A DNA stretch of 64,000 nt from contig CM049311.1 in the NCBI GenBank assembly GCA_026874595.1, positions 61,818,453-61,882,452 on the forward strand, given 5' to 3'. Each line of letters starts with the position of its first letter. The stretch's first letter is position 1. Source of the DNA: Sipunculus nudus (taxonomy: Eukaryota; Annelida; Sipuncula; Golfingiida; Sipunculidae). Below are positions 1 through 12,031 of the stretch, piece after piece. The notes beneath the pieces were generated by a model. That model saw nothing but the letters and a program-made list of their open reading frames with translations. It was not told the DNA's origin and ran no database searches. The position numbers and the translations under genes were made by a program.

Positions 1-1007
1 TGATTAACTATGCTGATGAGGGGATTTATGAATTTGTGACTGTATGACATGATATCTTGACAAGACCAGTCTTGACAAGGTACATTAATTTGATGCCCCT
101 CACGTCTACATATTACACAATATTGACATAATTTCTGGCATGTACATAGGTACCTATGGACAAATGGTCAACAGTACTGAACCACCTGGAAGGTTAAAAT
201 CTTAAAAATATGATGAAATGTAGATAATGTTTGAGAGGAAGAGGTAATCTAGGCCATGGTTGGTTGATATGATTGAAGAAAATGTTGCAAATAATATTTG
301 AGATCTGACAATGCCTTTCCATTGGTTACCTTTTTGATAAGCTGTTGACAGTTCAACAGTTTACACATTTGTCTGATGAGATCCAATTTATTAGGTAAAC
401 CTTTTTTATCAATTTCATGATATGTATACAGTTGCGATAACGTCCCCACTCAACAGGTGCAATGACTTGATGGGGGGGGGGGGGGGGGTGGGGGGGGGGG
501 GGGTGTTTTGATCAGAGTTAAAACGCCTCTGTCTGTCTTTAGATATTTTCTTTAATTATTAAATTTTATGCTATAGCCAAAGAACTATTCACAGTGCCAA
601 GGAGCAAAGCCCTAAGTGGGATGAAGAAGGGGATGGTGAGAGTAACAACACCCTTGCATTACATACAGGATATGAAATTTAATTCAACAGTGCTTATAAA
701 AAAAAGATTATTCACGAACATTAAATATTTAAAACAGGCAGAAAGAGGGAGAAACAAAGCAAATCATTTTTCTCCCCATTCTACTGAGCCAAGAAAAAAA
801 TAACAATATTTGCATTTATTCCTTTTTTTCATTACATAATTTTAATCCAGGTCAAAATGTTACTATAAATTTACAGTATAACATACATGTGATTGTGAAT
901 ATTTCAGTTGATTCACATTTCTAAATTGCATCAACATTTATAGCTAATGTATCTAGTTTATAGTACCTGTCAACAGAATGGGATGGAGGGAGGAAGGGAG
1001 GCAATTA

Positions 1008-1010
<3 letters not shown>
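1..1010. other. MTF1 intron sequence without a recognised gene
   Basis: Contains scraps of family A (ACATAATTTCTGGCATGTAC near 125). A minus-strand open frame at 249-430 with ordinary codon use is present but was not recognised and lacks a clear splice acceptor. It does not encode the next MTF1 zinc finger. Confidence 0.4.
471..503. repeat. Poly-G run
   Basis: About 32 G broken by a single T. The exact length may be unreliable in the assembly. Confidence 0.9.
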
Positions 1011-1061
<51 letters not shown>

Positions 1062-1182
1062 GAAAGATGGAGAGAGAAAGAGAAAAAGTAGAGGGGAGAG
1101 AGAGAGAGAGAGAGAGAGAAGGAGAGAGCTAGACTGCCAGAGAGAGAGATAGAGAGAGAGAAAGAGAGAGAGAAAGAGAGGC
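1011..1182 (+). repeat. GA-rich microsatellite
   Basis: Nearly pure (GA)n with AAAG interruptions. The open frames across it (Glu-Arg or Leu-Ser runs) are artefacts. Confidence 0.95.
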
Positions 1183-1779
1183 TCTCTGGTAATTACTGCC
1201 TGACCCGGCCTGACCCAGACACTCACAGTGGCAGTAGGTCAGACCTGAAGGTGTTATGTAACTGCCCAGTACACTGCATTTATACTGACCTGATGTAAAC
1301 AATGAAGACATGGTACTTGGAAACTTGAATGAAATCTACAGTTTTTGATCAATTGGTTTCAAATTTCAGATTTTAACAGATGAAATACTAATGTGTACAT
1401 GCTGTGAAAATTAAATCCACAGCACTAACAGGAAAAATTTGAATATTTATATTTTTTTAATGGTATCAGGGAAAAAGAAAAGTATTCTCAGCTATGAAAC
1501 TAATACATGTGTTAGAATTAATCCAAGGATCAAAACACCCAACATACTATACCAGGAGCAAACTGGAGTTAGGAATGTTTAATGAACTGAAATAAAGGAT
1601 CAGCAATATAAATTTTGATTATTTAGCCAGTATCATGTAATAACTGATACAACCATGAGTTATAAGTCAAACAAATTAAAATCTTAATGAGCACATGTCT
1701 GAGTAATATTTTAAATTTTTGACATATATATTTATTTTTTTTTAATTTTGTAATAAATATAAGCAACAAGTAAAACACC

Positions 1780-3706
1780 TGGAAAAGACCTAGAAATTTA
1801 GATTAATTTAATATAATCAACTGCATCCTTGTCTATCATTATCTTGCTTCATATAATCCCTAATAGTAAACAACAATTTATTGAAATTATTTATTTTTCA
1901 TTTTTATGGTTGAAATGAAAAATACCCAATGATGACTGCATGGTGTCATTTGAAATACAATTTTGGCCATCCATGGAAGATCCATAAATGATCAGTAATT
2001 GAAAGGTAACTCCTTGTAACTCATTAACTATAAATTCCTTTTCCATTTATTTTATAAGTTCTTATCATAAACCAAGAATTTAAAGAAAAAGTTTATTGTT
2101 ATGTTTATTGCCTAAACAAATACTAGAGGAGGGGGTTGGACAGTAAGATCCAGCTGAAGCCACTAAAGAGCTGGCTGGCTGCAGAGTGCCTCGCTTCAAG
2201 CGTGCATAATTGGCCTGAAAAGTCAATGTGGGGACATTAAGAGGGGCTTCAGTACAGCCTAGGTGTGATATGGTCTCAAAAAAACTTTCATAAAAGCTAG
2301 TTTTTGATCAATTCCTTTTATAACTTCAGAATTTAGAAGCTAAAATCCTTACGTGTGAAAGATATGAAAATTTAATCAACAGTGCTTACAGGGAAAAAAT
2401 ATGCCATGGCCAAAGTTGGGCAAAATTTAAGGTACTGATTTTATTTTTAAAAATTTATGCTAATAACTAATTTGAAAAATTCAGAACTAATTTTGGGAAT
2501 ACAATTGAATCTTGATTAAATAATGTTATATCCCTGGCAAAAAATCTCTACCTTCAGCAATTCTCATGTTAAGAGAGTAAATATATTTCTTGAATTTTTA
2601 CAAATTGCATTATGTTTGGGCCCATAACTTAAAACAATTACACAATACTGACATCATTTCTGGCATATGCATAGGGAATGTATAGAAAAATATGTATATT
2701 ATATATGATCAAAGTCAGATCAGTGGTTTTGATATTAGGCAGTCTTAAAGTGTAACAATGGGTTTTTAATGGAAAAAAATAAAGTTTTTTCTTAATATCT
2801 CGAAGGAATGCAGTCCTAGTGACCAAACTTTTGGTATGGTAGGGGATTTGGGGAACATCTAACTGTATGCCAAAATTAAGGAACTTAGAGCTGAAGCTGG
2901 AGAGCTGAGCTCTAGCAAACTGCATAACACTCGCTTGATGTAAACAATATGTGCAATGGTGCTTGAAAACTTAAATAAAATCTACAGTTTTTGATCAACT
3001 GGTTTCAAATTTTTGGTGTTAACAGTTGAAATGGTAACAAAAACAAATTTTGAAAATTAAATCCACAGCATTTACAGGAAAAAAACGTGCCATAGTCAAA
3101 CTTGGGCAAAATTTAAGGTACCAATTTTATATTTTTGCCAATATTTAAAAAAAATTAACAGATTTTGATCTAATTTTTGGTATACAATTAAATTTTGATT
3201 AATTAAAGTTGTATTACTGAAATAAAAGTCCCTAACTTTAACACTTTTGGTCTTAAGTGACCAAATATCTTTCCTGATTTTTTTACAAAGTCCATTATGT
3301 TTGGGCCCATAACTTTTTTAAATTAAATTATACTGACATAATTTCTAGCATGTACATAGGAACCATATAGAGGAATATTTATGGTAAATATGAAGAAAAC
3401 CAGATGGGTGGTTTTGATATAAGGCAGTCCTGAAGTGTGAAAATAGTTTTCTAATAAAAATTGAGGTTTATCCTTTATATCTCGAAGGAACGAAGTCCTA
3501 TTGACCCAATTTTCGGCATGGAAGTAGATTTTGGGGACATCTAACTGTATGCCAAATTTCAGATTCGTAGGTCCAATGGCGTCGAAACGTGCCAGTCCTA
3601 CGGACGGACATCCAGACGGACGGACAGACAAACAGACAGACGGACGGACGATCGACAATGGACCACGACTATAGCTCAGATGACTTATAGTCAGCTGAGC
3701 TAAAAA
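1780..3706 (-). mobile_element. Hairpin-ended repeat family A, copy A1
   Basis: Non-coding repeat of two diverged ~950-bp halves (markers TGTTTGGGCCCATAACTT, TTTTGATATTAGGCAGTC, CTCGAAGGAA, ATTTAAGGTACC). It ends at a GACGGACGGAC-type tract and a 29-bp palindrome (AGCTCAGATGACT-TAT-AGTCAGCTGAGCT, 3673-3701), then AAAAATCT. The left boundary is vague. Lies in MTF1 intron 4 of this window. ACGG-type tracts next to terminal hairpins resemble the bivalve pearl/HINE elements; that link is inference. Confidence 0.6.
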
Positions 3707-4165
3707 TCTGCAAAACACAGGTGGACACTTTAATCACCTGACCTTATGAATAGGGCTGGTTCAGAATATTTGAGAACAGAGTTTGCTTCAAGGGACCAAA
3801 CCATGTATCTGACCTTTATAAACAAAAGGTAATACCCAGTAGCTTTCATTAAAATAGGCCAGGAAATGTTGATATCACGGCACACAGGCTGCTTGTTTTG
3901 TTTATATCAACATGTTTATAATATGTGGGGCCCACCAAAATAATCAAAACAAATTCAACAAGGGCATCTTGCAGCAAGTCAGACAAGCCAAAGCTTTGGA
4001 AATGATATTTGCAACAAGTGACCTTTCTACCTCTGCATATATGCAACCTACCACCTCAGGTTACATGTTTTCCCATTTATCAACATTGCTGTGTTTGCAA
4101 ACATGTTGATAAACAAGTTCAAACATCCTTCACGAAGGCCTCATAAGAACTTTACACAACCAAAA

Positions 4166-5342
4166 CTAGAATACGGGTTATTGACAAGCGACTACGTGTA
4201 TCTGCCTAAATCAGAGTGGAATGGGTGAAGTGAGGCATGGATTGAGTGGCAAGGGGAAATAGAGTGAAGTGTTGCATATTAGCATGGATGTCTGCAGCCA
4301 AATGGTGTATGTAGGTTGCGCCACCTACCACAAAATCCAGAAAGCGGTCCAAGTTGTATACATATGCAAAATTTGAGGCAGATAAGTCAAACCACTACAT
4401 GTTTATGAGTGATTTTAGCCCATGGCAGACAAACAGATGGACCCTGTGCAAAAATGGTTGAAGGTGGCGCCACCAGTTTTGCGTATGATAAAGAGCTATG
4501 TGAGAACTATACACATGCAAAACTTTGGCCCAATCGGTCAAACGGTTCCCAAGATATGAGCTTGGATGTCTGCTGCATAAACTAGTATGCAGGTTGCGCC
4601 ACCTATCATAAAATCAAGAGAGCTGTCGGGGATGTATAAACCTGCAAAATTTTAGGCAGATATGTCAAACCACTGCCGAGATATGAGTGATTTTATCCCA
4701 TGGCAGACAAACAGACGGGAGCTGTGCAAAAATGGCTGCAGGTGGCGCCACCAGTTTTGCTTATGATAAAGAGCTATGTGAGATCTATACACATGCAAAA
4801 TGTTGGCCAAATCGGTCAAACAGTTCCTGAGATATGAGCTTGGATGTCTGCAGCATAAACGTGAATGTAGGTGGCGCCACTTGTCATAAAATCAGCAAAG
4901 CTATCCAGGATGTATACGCATGCCGAATTTCAGGTGAATTAGTCAAATCACTGCAGAGATATGAGTGATTTTAACCGAAGGCAGACGAACAGATGGACAC
5001 TGTGCAAACATGGTTGCAGGTGGCGCCACCATTTTTTGTGTATGTTATAAAGCTCTCCAAGGGCTACATTTGTGCAAAAAAATTTTCCTGATCGGTCAAA
5101 CGGTTCCCGAGATATGTGGGTTTATGTGTGGAAACAGACGCACAAACGGACGCAGAGCGCACAGGAAAGGTCAGAGGTCAAAACAAAATCGGGGTGCAGC
5201 AGTTCACATGTGACCTGAACATAATCCAGGGTTTCGTAAAATTCCGCTCAGCGGTTACAGAGGAGTTCTCCGGACACCTACGCGGCGGCGGCAGCGGTGG
5301 ACTGAAAACATAGTATCCGCAAAACTGTTTTGGCGGATACAA
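4166..5342 (-). mobile_element. Helitron-like element D1
   Basis: 1177 bp in an MTF1 intron. 5' hairpin GTATCCGC...GCGGATAC at 5313-5340, then ATACTATGTTTT and GCC-rich triplets. The body consists of ~277-bp monomers (GTAGGT(T/G)GCGCCACC at about 4313, 4590 and 4867), each with a second GGTGGCGCCACC block. The 3' end is CTAG (4166-4169), minus strand, followed by T. The 3' hairpin is decayed compared with D3. Confidence 0.65.
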
Positions 5343-5618
5343 TTACACTTAGATCATTAATATATACACAGAGGAGGCCAGAAAACACATATATTCTTTT
5401 TCAAAAGGTAGGTGATTGGACACCTTTAATGTTTGTTAAGGAGCCATGATTCCCAGGAACATAATAAGTTGTCAAAGTTTCTAACCTATGGTACATAGCA
5501 TGATGGCTTACTCAAAACAATGCCTACAAGGTACATCACAGAATCAAAAGATATTGTTAGACCGTTTTGATAAGACACCCAATGAAAACGGCTAGAATGA
5601 CTGATAAAATCAGCTTAC

Positions 5619-5769
5619 CTATATAATGTGTTGAAGGCTTTTTCACACCCATTCACATCACAGTTGAAAGGTTTCTCTTTTGTATGTACACGTATGTGAA
5701 TCTTAAGGCTGTAAGATGTTAAGAATGTCTTCCCGCAGTTTGGTTCCTTACATATAAAAGTGTATTCTC
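5619..5769 (-). CDS. MTF1: MTF-1, fourth coding exon (zinc fingers 2 and start of 3)
   Basis: The exon encodes [20 protein letters not shown] and continues [14 protein letters not shown], then [15 protein letters not shown]. The MTF-1 signatures GKxFLTSYSL and [11 protein letters not shown] are intact. Finger 2 is complete; finger 3 stops after its second Cys and helix start, and its histidines must lie in the next exon, left of this window. Acceptor CTGCAG ends at 5770; donor GTAAGC is at 5618-5613. No further finger exon is visible in 1-5600, so fingers 4-6 and the activation domains are outside. Confidence 0.94.
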
Positions 5770-6373
5770 CTGCAGTAAATAAACAAAATGCATGAGAGTG
5801 CAATTAAATAAATTACATGACCATAATGATTACATATAATAAGAATCAAATAGTACCATAAAATGACAAAAAATTTAAAATACATTCTTAAATATGATCA
5901 GAAAACAAGAAACATTTAAAAAACAACAGGACTCAAGTCTGTAAGTACATCAGTGATATTTATTAGTGGACTGCAATATTCATACACATATTGTGTATCA
6001 TGATATTATATTCAAATAAAGTAATTTTTTATATATTTTGCCAAACATGAATGAAACTGACTTATTATAAGAATAATGTTTCTATTACAAATTTACATGT
6101 CAAAATGGGTTTGGATTCATGTTAACTTCTACTGTGCCAATAAAAAATATAGGCTCAGTATAAATAAATGTGAAAATTGTAGATAATAACCAGCCCTCAT
6201 CAGAACCAATGTATCAAAAAAAATTGTCAAAATTTATTCTTTTATGAAGATGCAAAGTAGCGAGAGAATAACATATTGAAAATTGAACAATTTGTTTCAA
6301 TAACATTTAATCAAATCAATAACTCCACTGAGACTGAACAAAGAAAATATGTGCTGTGCTGCAAAAGAACTAC

Positions 6374-6453
6374 CTGTATGCGTTTTCTGATGTGTTTTCA
6401 AGTTTCCTGCAGTGCTATATGTTCTCTGGCATCCATCAAAATCACAGCGAAAC
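6374..6453 (-). CDS. MTF1: MTF-1, third coding exon (C2H2 zinc finger 1)
   Basis: The reading is [20 protein letters not shown] followed by HQKTHTG: a complete C2H2 finger with Cys-x4-Cys and His-x3-His. It is close to vertebrate MTF-1 finger 1, including the diagnostic [11 protein letters not shown] stretch. Acceptor AG is at 6455-6454 and donor GTAG at 6373-6370. The exon is 80 nt and in phase with exons 2 and 4. The MTF-1 linker after finger 1 is unusual, and the exon break falls exactly there. Confidence 0.93.
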
Positions 6454-6662
6454 CTGAAATATAAGTGAGATATTAAAAAAAGTATGATTATGTTTCAGTA
6501 TCCGTTTTCAGACCAGATGGTCTTTCATGCAGAGACTACAGCGTCTGAGTGTGGTCTGAAAACATTTATTTAGAATTTGTTTTGTTCATATCAAATATTA
6601 ATTTATATCCATTTTTATATAAACTTATGTACAGACACACCAGACTAGAAAGGTATATTTAC

Positions 6663-6803
6663 CGCTTTACTTGTGTTTTATCTTCTTTGTTTTCTTGGCT
6701 GATGGTGGTGATGGTGGCATGTGTTGGGTTTTCTGGCATTGGATTATTCCCCGGGTTGATCTGCATGGTGATCTGGTTGGCAGTCACTGTATGTTCAATG
6801 TAA
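6663..6803 (-). CDS. MTF1: MTF-1, second coding exon (region before finger 1)
   Basis: The exon encodes GYIEHTVTANQITMQINPGN...KEDKTQVKR. This aligns by recall with the segment just before finger 1 of vertebrate MTF-1 (GYVQHIIS...INPGSTPMP...KEVKR), including the INPG..PMP core. Acceptor AG precedes 6803 and donor GTAAAT follows 6663. The 141 nt keep phase with both neighbours. The intron towards exon 1 is 15.4 kb and is filled with repeats; the intron to exon 3 is 209 bp. Confidence 0.88.
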
Positions 6804-8439
6804 CTGTTAACACAAACAAGAAATCCTGACACTATATTTATTTAAAAAAAAAATAAAAAGACAAAAATTACAACAACCTTTTCTCCTATTCATAATTTAT
6901 TGGGTTTTGAAAATCCTGTTCTTACAATCATCCATTTTAAAAGTGCAAAATGTATTCCAGTATTCTTAACATTATTTTAGTTCAGCACTTCAGTCACGAG
7001 GACTTACAGTCAGGTGATTTAAAAAGACAAACCAATAAACTGAGGTGAAAACATTACTTTGCAGTGGTAAAAATGTGGATAAAGCTTTCAAAATGTCAAT
7101 TTATATTCTGGTAATCAAGTTTTATTTTTTGTTTTTTTTTTTATGTAATTCTCACAATTAATATTGTATTAACATACTATAAAATTTGTGTATTGGGATT
7201 AGGCAGTGACACTGCATTTGACACAGTCCTTAGGTCACAGTGAATAAAATCAGGTTGCAGTGACTTAACTTGGGGTTTACAAGCAAAAGCATCAGAGTCA
7301 ATGTGCATCTCCAGTTTGAACATCATAGATACCATTTTTGCATTGTGCATCATGCTGATAGCCACAGTCTGCCATTTCTATTTAACAAGAGACCCAAAGG
7401 TCTTCTATTAACTCTTTGGAAAACTTTGCATCATAGTGGGTAACAATGACATTATGCAGTGAATAACAGTAAGTGGACAGAGGGCAGGAGTAACTATTGC
7501 TGAACAAGGTATTGAATGTGGATTCAAGGACTCAATAGACAACTCAAATACTCATTACCATAGAAACACAGGAAAGACATAAATGGACATCTCTTTATTA
7601 ATGCAAATATGTTATATTTCACTTGTGATGGCTTCAATCTCAGCATGAAAGCAGGCATTTATAAGTTCTTTGTCTCTATGAAGTAAAAGAAAAGAAGTGT
7701 CACAACACACTTCTGTTAAACTGACTACCTGCAGCACTGGTTTTCAATTTAAATAAATAAGCTAAAGATTTATTACTTATCTGCAGGCACTGACCTGGGG
7801 TTAATTTTATTTTTCAATTCTGCACAATTTTTACTTAGAATAACAAATAATCATATTCAATGTGTGAGTGACATTACTGTTAATTCCCTTCTAATTAGGT
7901 TGTAAATAAAAATATGAGCAGTGGTTATTAAAGTCTGCCAAAATCGAACAGTACTCAAACATTTTGGGTCCGTCTTCACAAAATTTATTTTCACATACAT
8001 GTACTTAAATCTTTCAATAAATGATGCTTTACAAAGCTGCAACATTTAGGGACTTTGCTCTGTTCTTATATCCAGAAAAGGGGTTTTTATTGGTATAAAT
8101 AATGGAAAATGTGGTAATTGATTTTTGAGGTCCTGGATCAGTAGAGTCTAGGTTTTACACACTGCCCAGGCTCTACTTGTACAGATAAGAGATGCAAGTC
8201 TGTTGTCTGTTGATTAATGATATAATGATAATCAATCCAAAAAACTATTTCATTATCTGTGAATCTACACACTTCTGTACCGATGATGACATGAACCTTA
8301 GAGTTTATTAGGTAAAATTCATACACATGTTCAAAATAAATATAAACGTTACCAAGGATAACACATAAAAGTATTATTAGATAATTTAATTCCAATGTGG
8401 TCCTCATAAGTTCATTAAGACGCATAAGCACACCAAATT
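6804..8439. other. MTF1 intron, nothing recognised
   Basis: AT-rich single-copy-looking intron sequence; no repeat end, RNA or coding exon was recognised. Confidence 0.5.
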
Positions 8440-9412
8440 TTAGGACAATTCATTCACCCATTCCTGAGGAATCTCGCAATTTGTGTGTTTTTTGCATTAT
8501 TTCTGGGGTCTTCAAACATGCCACATAAATTAAAAAATATGAGTTATAGACACCTATAATTTCAAGTTTGCAAGGAGACTTATTATGGACCTCCCTGGAT
8601 GTCAAATCAGAAGATTCTAGGTCCAATGGTTATGATTTGTGCACTGCTTTTGTTTAAAACTTTAAATTGTTTTGAGGGCACTTTTGAGCGCCATAGCTCA
8701 AATGGTATGGGTAAGAGAGACCTAATTCAGGTTTCCTTGAAGACTTTTCATGGACCTTCATGGATGTCAAGTTGAAAGATTCTAGGTCTAGTCAATATGA
8801 TTTGTGCCCTGTTAACAGATGACCTAATATCCTTGATCACTATCAATGCAAAGAATCATGGTGATCAATGCATTAGTTGAGCTACTTGAGCTCAATTGAG
8901 ATACTTGAGCTTTTGTTTCCATTTTTCCATTACTCTGGGGGTATTTCAGAGGTTTTGGGTAATAGAGACCTAATTTTAGGTTTCCTAAGAGACTTTTCAT
9001 GGGCCTCCTTGCATGTCAAGATTGAAGATTCTAGGTCCAGCAGTAACAATTTGTGCCCTGTAAACAAATGACTGCATCTTTAAAGGTCTAAAATAATAGA
9101 GAAAAATTTTTTTTTTAAATGCAGGTGGCGCCATCTGTCTGCAGAAGCTGATGAAACACTCCATGATCAATATCCATGCAAAGAATCATGGTGATCAATG
9201 CATAAGTTGTTCAGATACTTGAGCTTTTGTATGAAATTTGCCATTATTCTAGGGTACTTCAGAGCCCCATAGCTTGAAGAATATGGGTAACAGAGACCTA
9301 ATTCCAGGTTTCCAAGGAGATTTTTCATGGACCTCCCTGGATGTAAAGTATGAAGATTCGAGGTCCAGTGGTTACAATGACTTACATTCAGCTGAGCTTA
9401 AAACCTTTTATA
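8440..9412 (+). repeat. Family F repeat, three ~320-340-bp units
   Basis: Units share GGTAACAGAGACCTAATT, TTTCATGGACCTCCCTGGAT and GAAGATTCTAGGTCCAG. The block ends ATGACTTACATTCAGCTGAGCTTAAAAC, half of the family A hairpin, so F and A are related or joined. Non-coding. Confidence 0.65.
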
Positions 9413-9800
9413 TCATGAAGGACTGTTATACATTTATAAAGTTAAGCTTTATTTCTGCTTAAACATAATCAATCTGCACATTTACTATGTGCAAAGTGAA
9501 CCCACTTTTTGCACTTTTCTCAATGACGTCCCTTAACACATTTTGAATAATCAGTCAAGAAGTGACACTTAAGTTTCACTGCATATTTCTAGCATAAAAT
9601 ACTATCATATATAATTTATATAAATATATTTATAAAAAGTAAAAGCCTATTAGGGGTTGAACCCACATTTTTGTGAGAAAGCATGGGCTCACTTAATGTT
9701 CAAGCTGGTTTTTCATGTATGTACATGATGAACCCACATTTGGTAATTGCTATATTTGCCAAGGATGTCATGTATATGTAAACATATTGCATCAAAATAA

Positions 9801-10592
9801 TGTTACAGGTGCTCTTTTTATTATGTGACACGGGCGTAACTCCTGTTTTGGCACTCCTGTCTGGCCGCGTATTACATTTTATGTTTAATCCATACTGGTT
9901 GAACTCTTGTTGTCGTGCTGGCTTGGGGCGAGATCACGTGTACACCATGGTGTGTAGAGGCACGGCGATGTTTTCTAGAGGATTCCTGAAACGCTTGTTT
10001 ACTGTTGAGTAAGGTCATTATAGACTGTTCGAGAAGTGGAAAATTCTTGGCTTGGGGTGTGAAGGTATATAAAGGGGCTGTTTTTTTAGAGAACAGCAGA
10101 GCAGATTCCAGCGGACGCAGAAGCGTGTGTCAGGACCTTATCCGACGAATGCGGCAATTATAGATTTTCAAAGACTTCCTCCTGGATTTTAGACTTCATT
10201 TTAGACTGCATTTGGACTTCAGTTTACTTTCTGGGTTGTTGCAAAAACTTTCCACTGGACTGTCATTCTCCGAGAGTATACATTTAAAGAACTTATCGTT
10301 GTGACGGTGTTGGTATCCAGGTACTGTACACATTATTTTCTATGTGATTGTATTGACTTGTTGCTGTACCGCTGTTTTACTGTATAATTGTACTAATTTA
10401 GTGTATTGTAATGTTAGGGTTGTTTTAAGAATAAATTATAGTTATTTGTTAACAATAAACCACTGACTTCTTTATTCATTCCCCTAGACATTTCACGCTG
10501 CCTAGTGTTACAGAATCTGATTTTCTTTATCTCTGTTACAGAATTTGTGTTCATCATGCATACGTGATCTGTTTATATTAGATTCATTAACA
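9801..10592 (+). repeat. LTR of a truncated Gypsy-like retroelement
   Basis: 792 bp bounded by TGTTA...TAACA. It has a TATA box (TATATAAAGG near 10065) and AATAAA signals near 10431 and 10454, in the promoter-then-polyA order of an LTR. A tRNA-Pro-like primer site follows six bases after the proposed end, and a Gag-like start follows that. A second LTR was not found, so the 3' part is missing or outside recognition. The 5' boundary is set only by the short inverted repeat. Confidence 0.62.
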
Positions 10593-10598
10593 AAAAAT

Positions 10599-10617
10599 TG
10601 GGGGCTCATGTCGGGAT
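10599..10617 (+). other. Primer binding site complementary to tRNA-Pro
   Basis: TGGGGGCTCATGTCGGGAT differs by small changes from the classical tRNA-Pro primer site TGGGGGCTCGTCCGGGAT used by many retroelements. Its position just after a TG...CA repeat supports both calls. Confidence 0.68.
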
Positions 10618-10758
10618 GCTTAATAGTTTTCAAATTTATTAGGCCTTGACGTGGACACTGCTTTATCATACCTTGTTTACAAGATTACATATTGTTAACA
10701 ATACATTGTTTACAAGATTTATCTCAGTGGTTTTTTGTTATTGTTTTGACATCTTAAC

Positions 10759-10964
10759 ATGGCAGATTTCAAACCTGAGACATTTGTTGACGATCCTGAC
10801 CCTGATCAACTCGAACAGTTGTCAAAAGAACAGTTGTTGTGTTTGGGACAATACTTAGGGCTAAGTGTTAAAAAAAAGCTTTGAGAAAGCCTGATATCAT
10901 TGCTAAAATCATTCAAGATCTTATTAGCAAAGGTTTAATTGAAGAGACTGAAGTTGAAACATAA
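10759..10964 (+). pseudogene. Gag N-terminal fragment of the Gypsy-like element
   Basis: ATG at 10759 opens MADFKPETFVDDPDPDQLEQ and LSKEQLLCLGQYLGLSVK. A one-base length change in an A run (about 10870-10877) shifts the frame; afterwards RKPDIIAKIIQDLISKGLIE can be read to TAA 10962-10964. A short acidic start followed by a SAP-like helix pair is common in Gypsy Gag proteins of aquatic animals. The rest of gag-pol is absent. Confidence 0.55.
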
Positions 10965-11147
10965 CAAGTGACCCATGGATCATGAAACTCAGCTGACTGG
11001 GATGAGATTCGCAAAAGGAAATTTTATCATCACAATGGTAGTATATACCCATTCAACTGAAGCATCAAACAGATTAACAAACAGGCCAAGATTGTGTCTG
11101 TATTTATATATCTCAAAAATAGAGAAAAAATGTGTAAACTTTAAAAT

Positions 11148-12031
11148 CTAGAATACGGGTAGCCGACAAGTGACTACGTGTATCTGCCAAAATCAGAGTT
11201 GAACGGGTGAAGTGAGGCATGGATTGAGTGGCAAGGGGAAATAGAGTGAGGTATGTTGCATATTAGCATGGATGTCTGAAGCCTAAATGCGTATGTAGGT
11301 TGTGCCACCTACCACAAATCCAGAAAGCTGTCCAAGTTGTATACATATGCAAAATTTAGGCAGAAAAGTCAAACCACTACAAGTATATAAGTGATTTTAG
11401 CCCACGGCAGACAAACAGACAGACGCCCTGCAAAAATGGTTGCAGGTGACCCCTTTCGTTTTGTGTATGATAAAGACCTATGTGAGATATATACACATGC
11501 AAAATTTTGGCCCAATTGTTCTCGAAAACGGTTCCCGAGATATGAGCTTGGATGTCATCAGTGTGAACGTGAATGTAGGTGGTGCTTTCTGACATAAAAT
11601 CAAGAAAGCTATACAGGATGTATACGCATGACAAATTTCAGGTGAATTAGTCAATTCACTGCAGAGATATTAGTGATTTTAACCCAAGGCAGATGAACAG
11701 ATGGACACTGTGCAAACATGGTTACAGGTGGCGCCACCATTTTTTGTGTATGTTATAAAGCTATTCAAGGGCTACATTTGTATAAATTTTATTTCCTGAA
11801 CGGTCAAATGGTTCCCTAGATATGAGGGTTTATGTGTGGAAACAGACGCACAAATGGACACTGGATAGACAGGAAAGGCCAGAGGTCAACGCAAATTGGT
11901 TAGGCACCAGTTCACATGTGACCTGATAATTGGTGTACGTTTCAGAAAAATCGGTCCATTAGTCTCAGAGGAGTTCTCTGGAAACAAAAGCGGCGGCGGC
12001 AGAGGAACCTGGTCAAAAACATAGTATCCGC
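11148..12031 (-). mobile_element. Helitron-like element D2, cut within its 5' hairpin
   Basis: Same family as D1 and D3: begins (plus reading) CTAGAATACGGGTAGCCGAC and runs through the same monomers to GCGGCGGCGG and ACATAGTATCCGC. There the palindrome stops and family A sequence (CATTCATGAA) takes over, so the second half of the 5' hairpin is missing. Confidence 0.62.

Noticed and set aside
249-449. 66-residue minus-strand frame possibly the next MTF1 exon or another gene
   Set aside because: No zinc-finger Cys/His pattern, no clear splice acceptor and no recognised family; kept only as a remark.
947-1311. Open frames with Arg-Glu or Leu-Ser runs
   Set aside because: They only translate a GA microsatellite.
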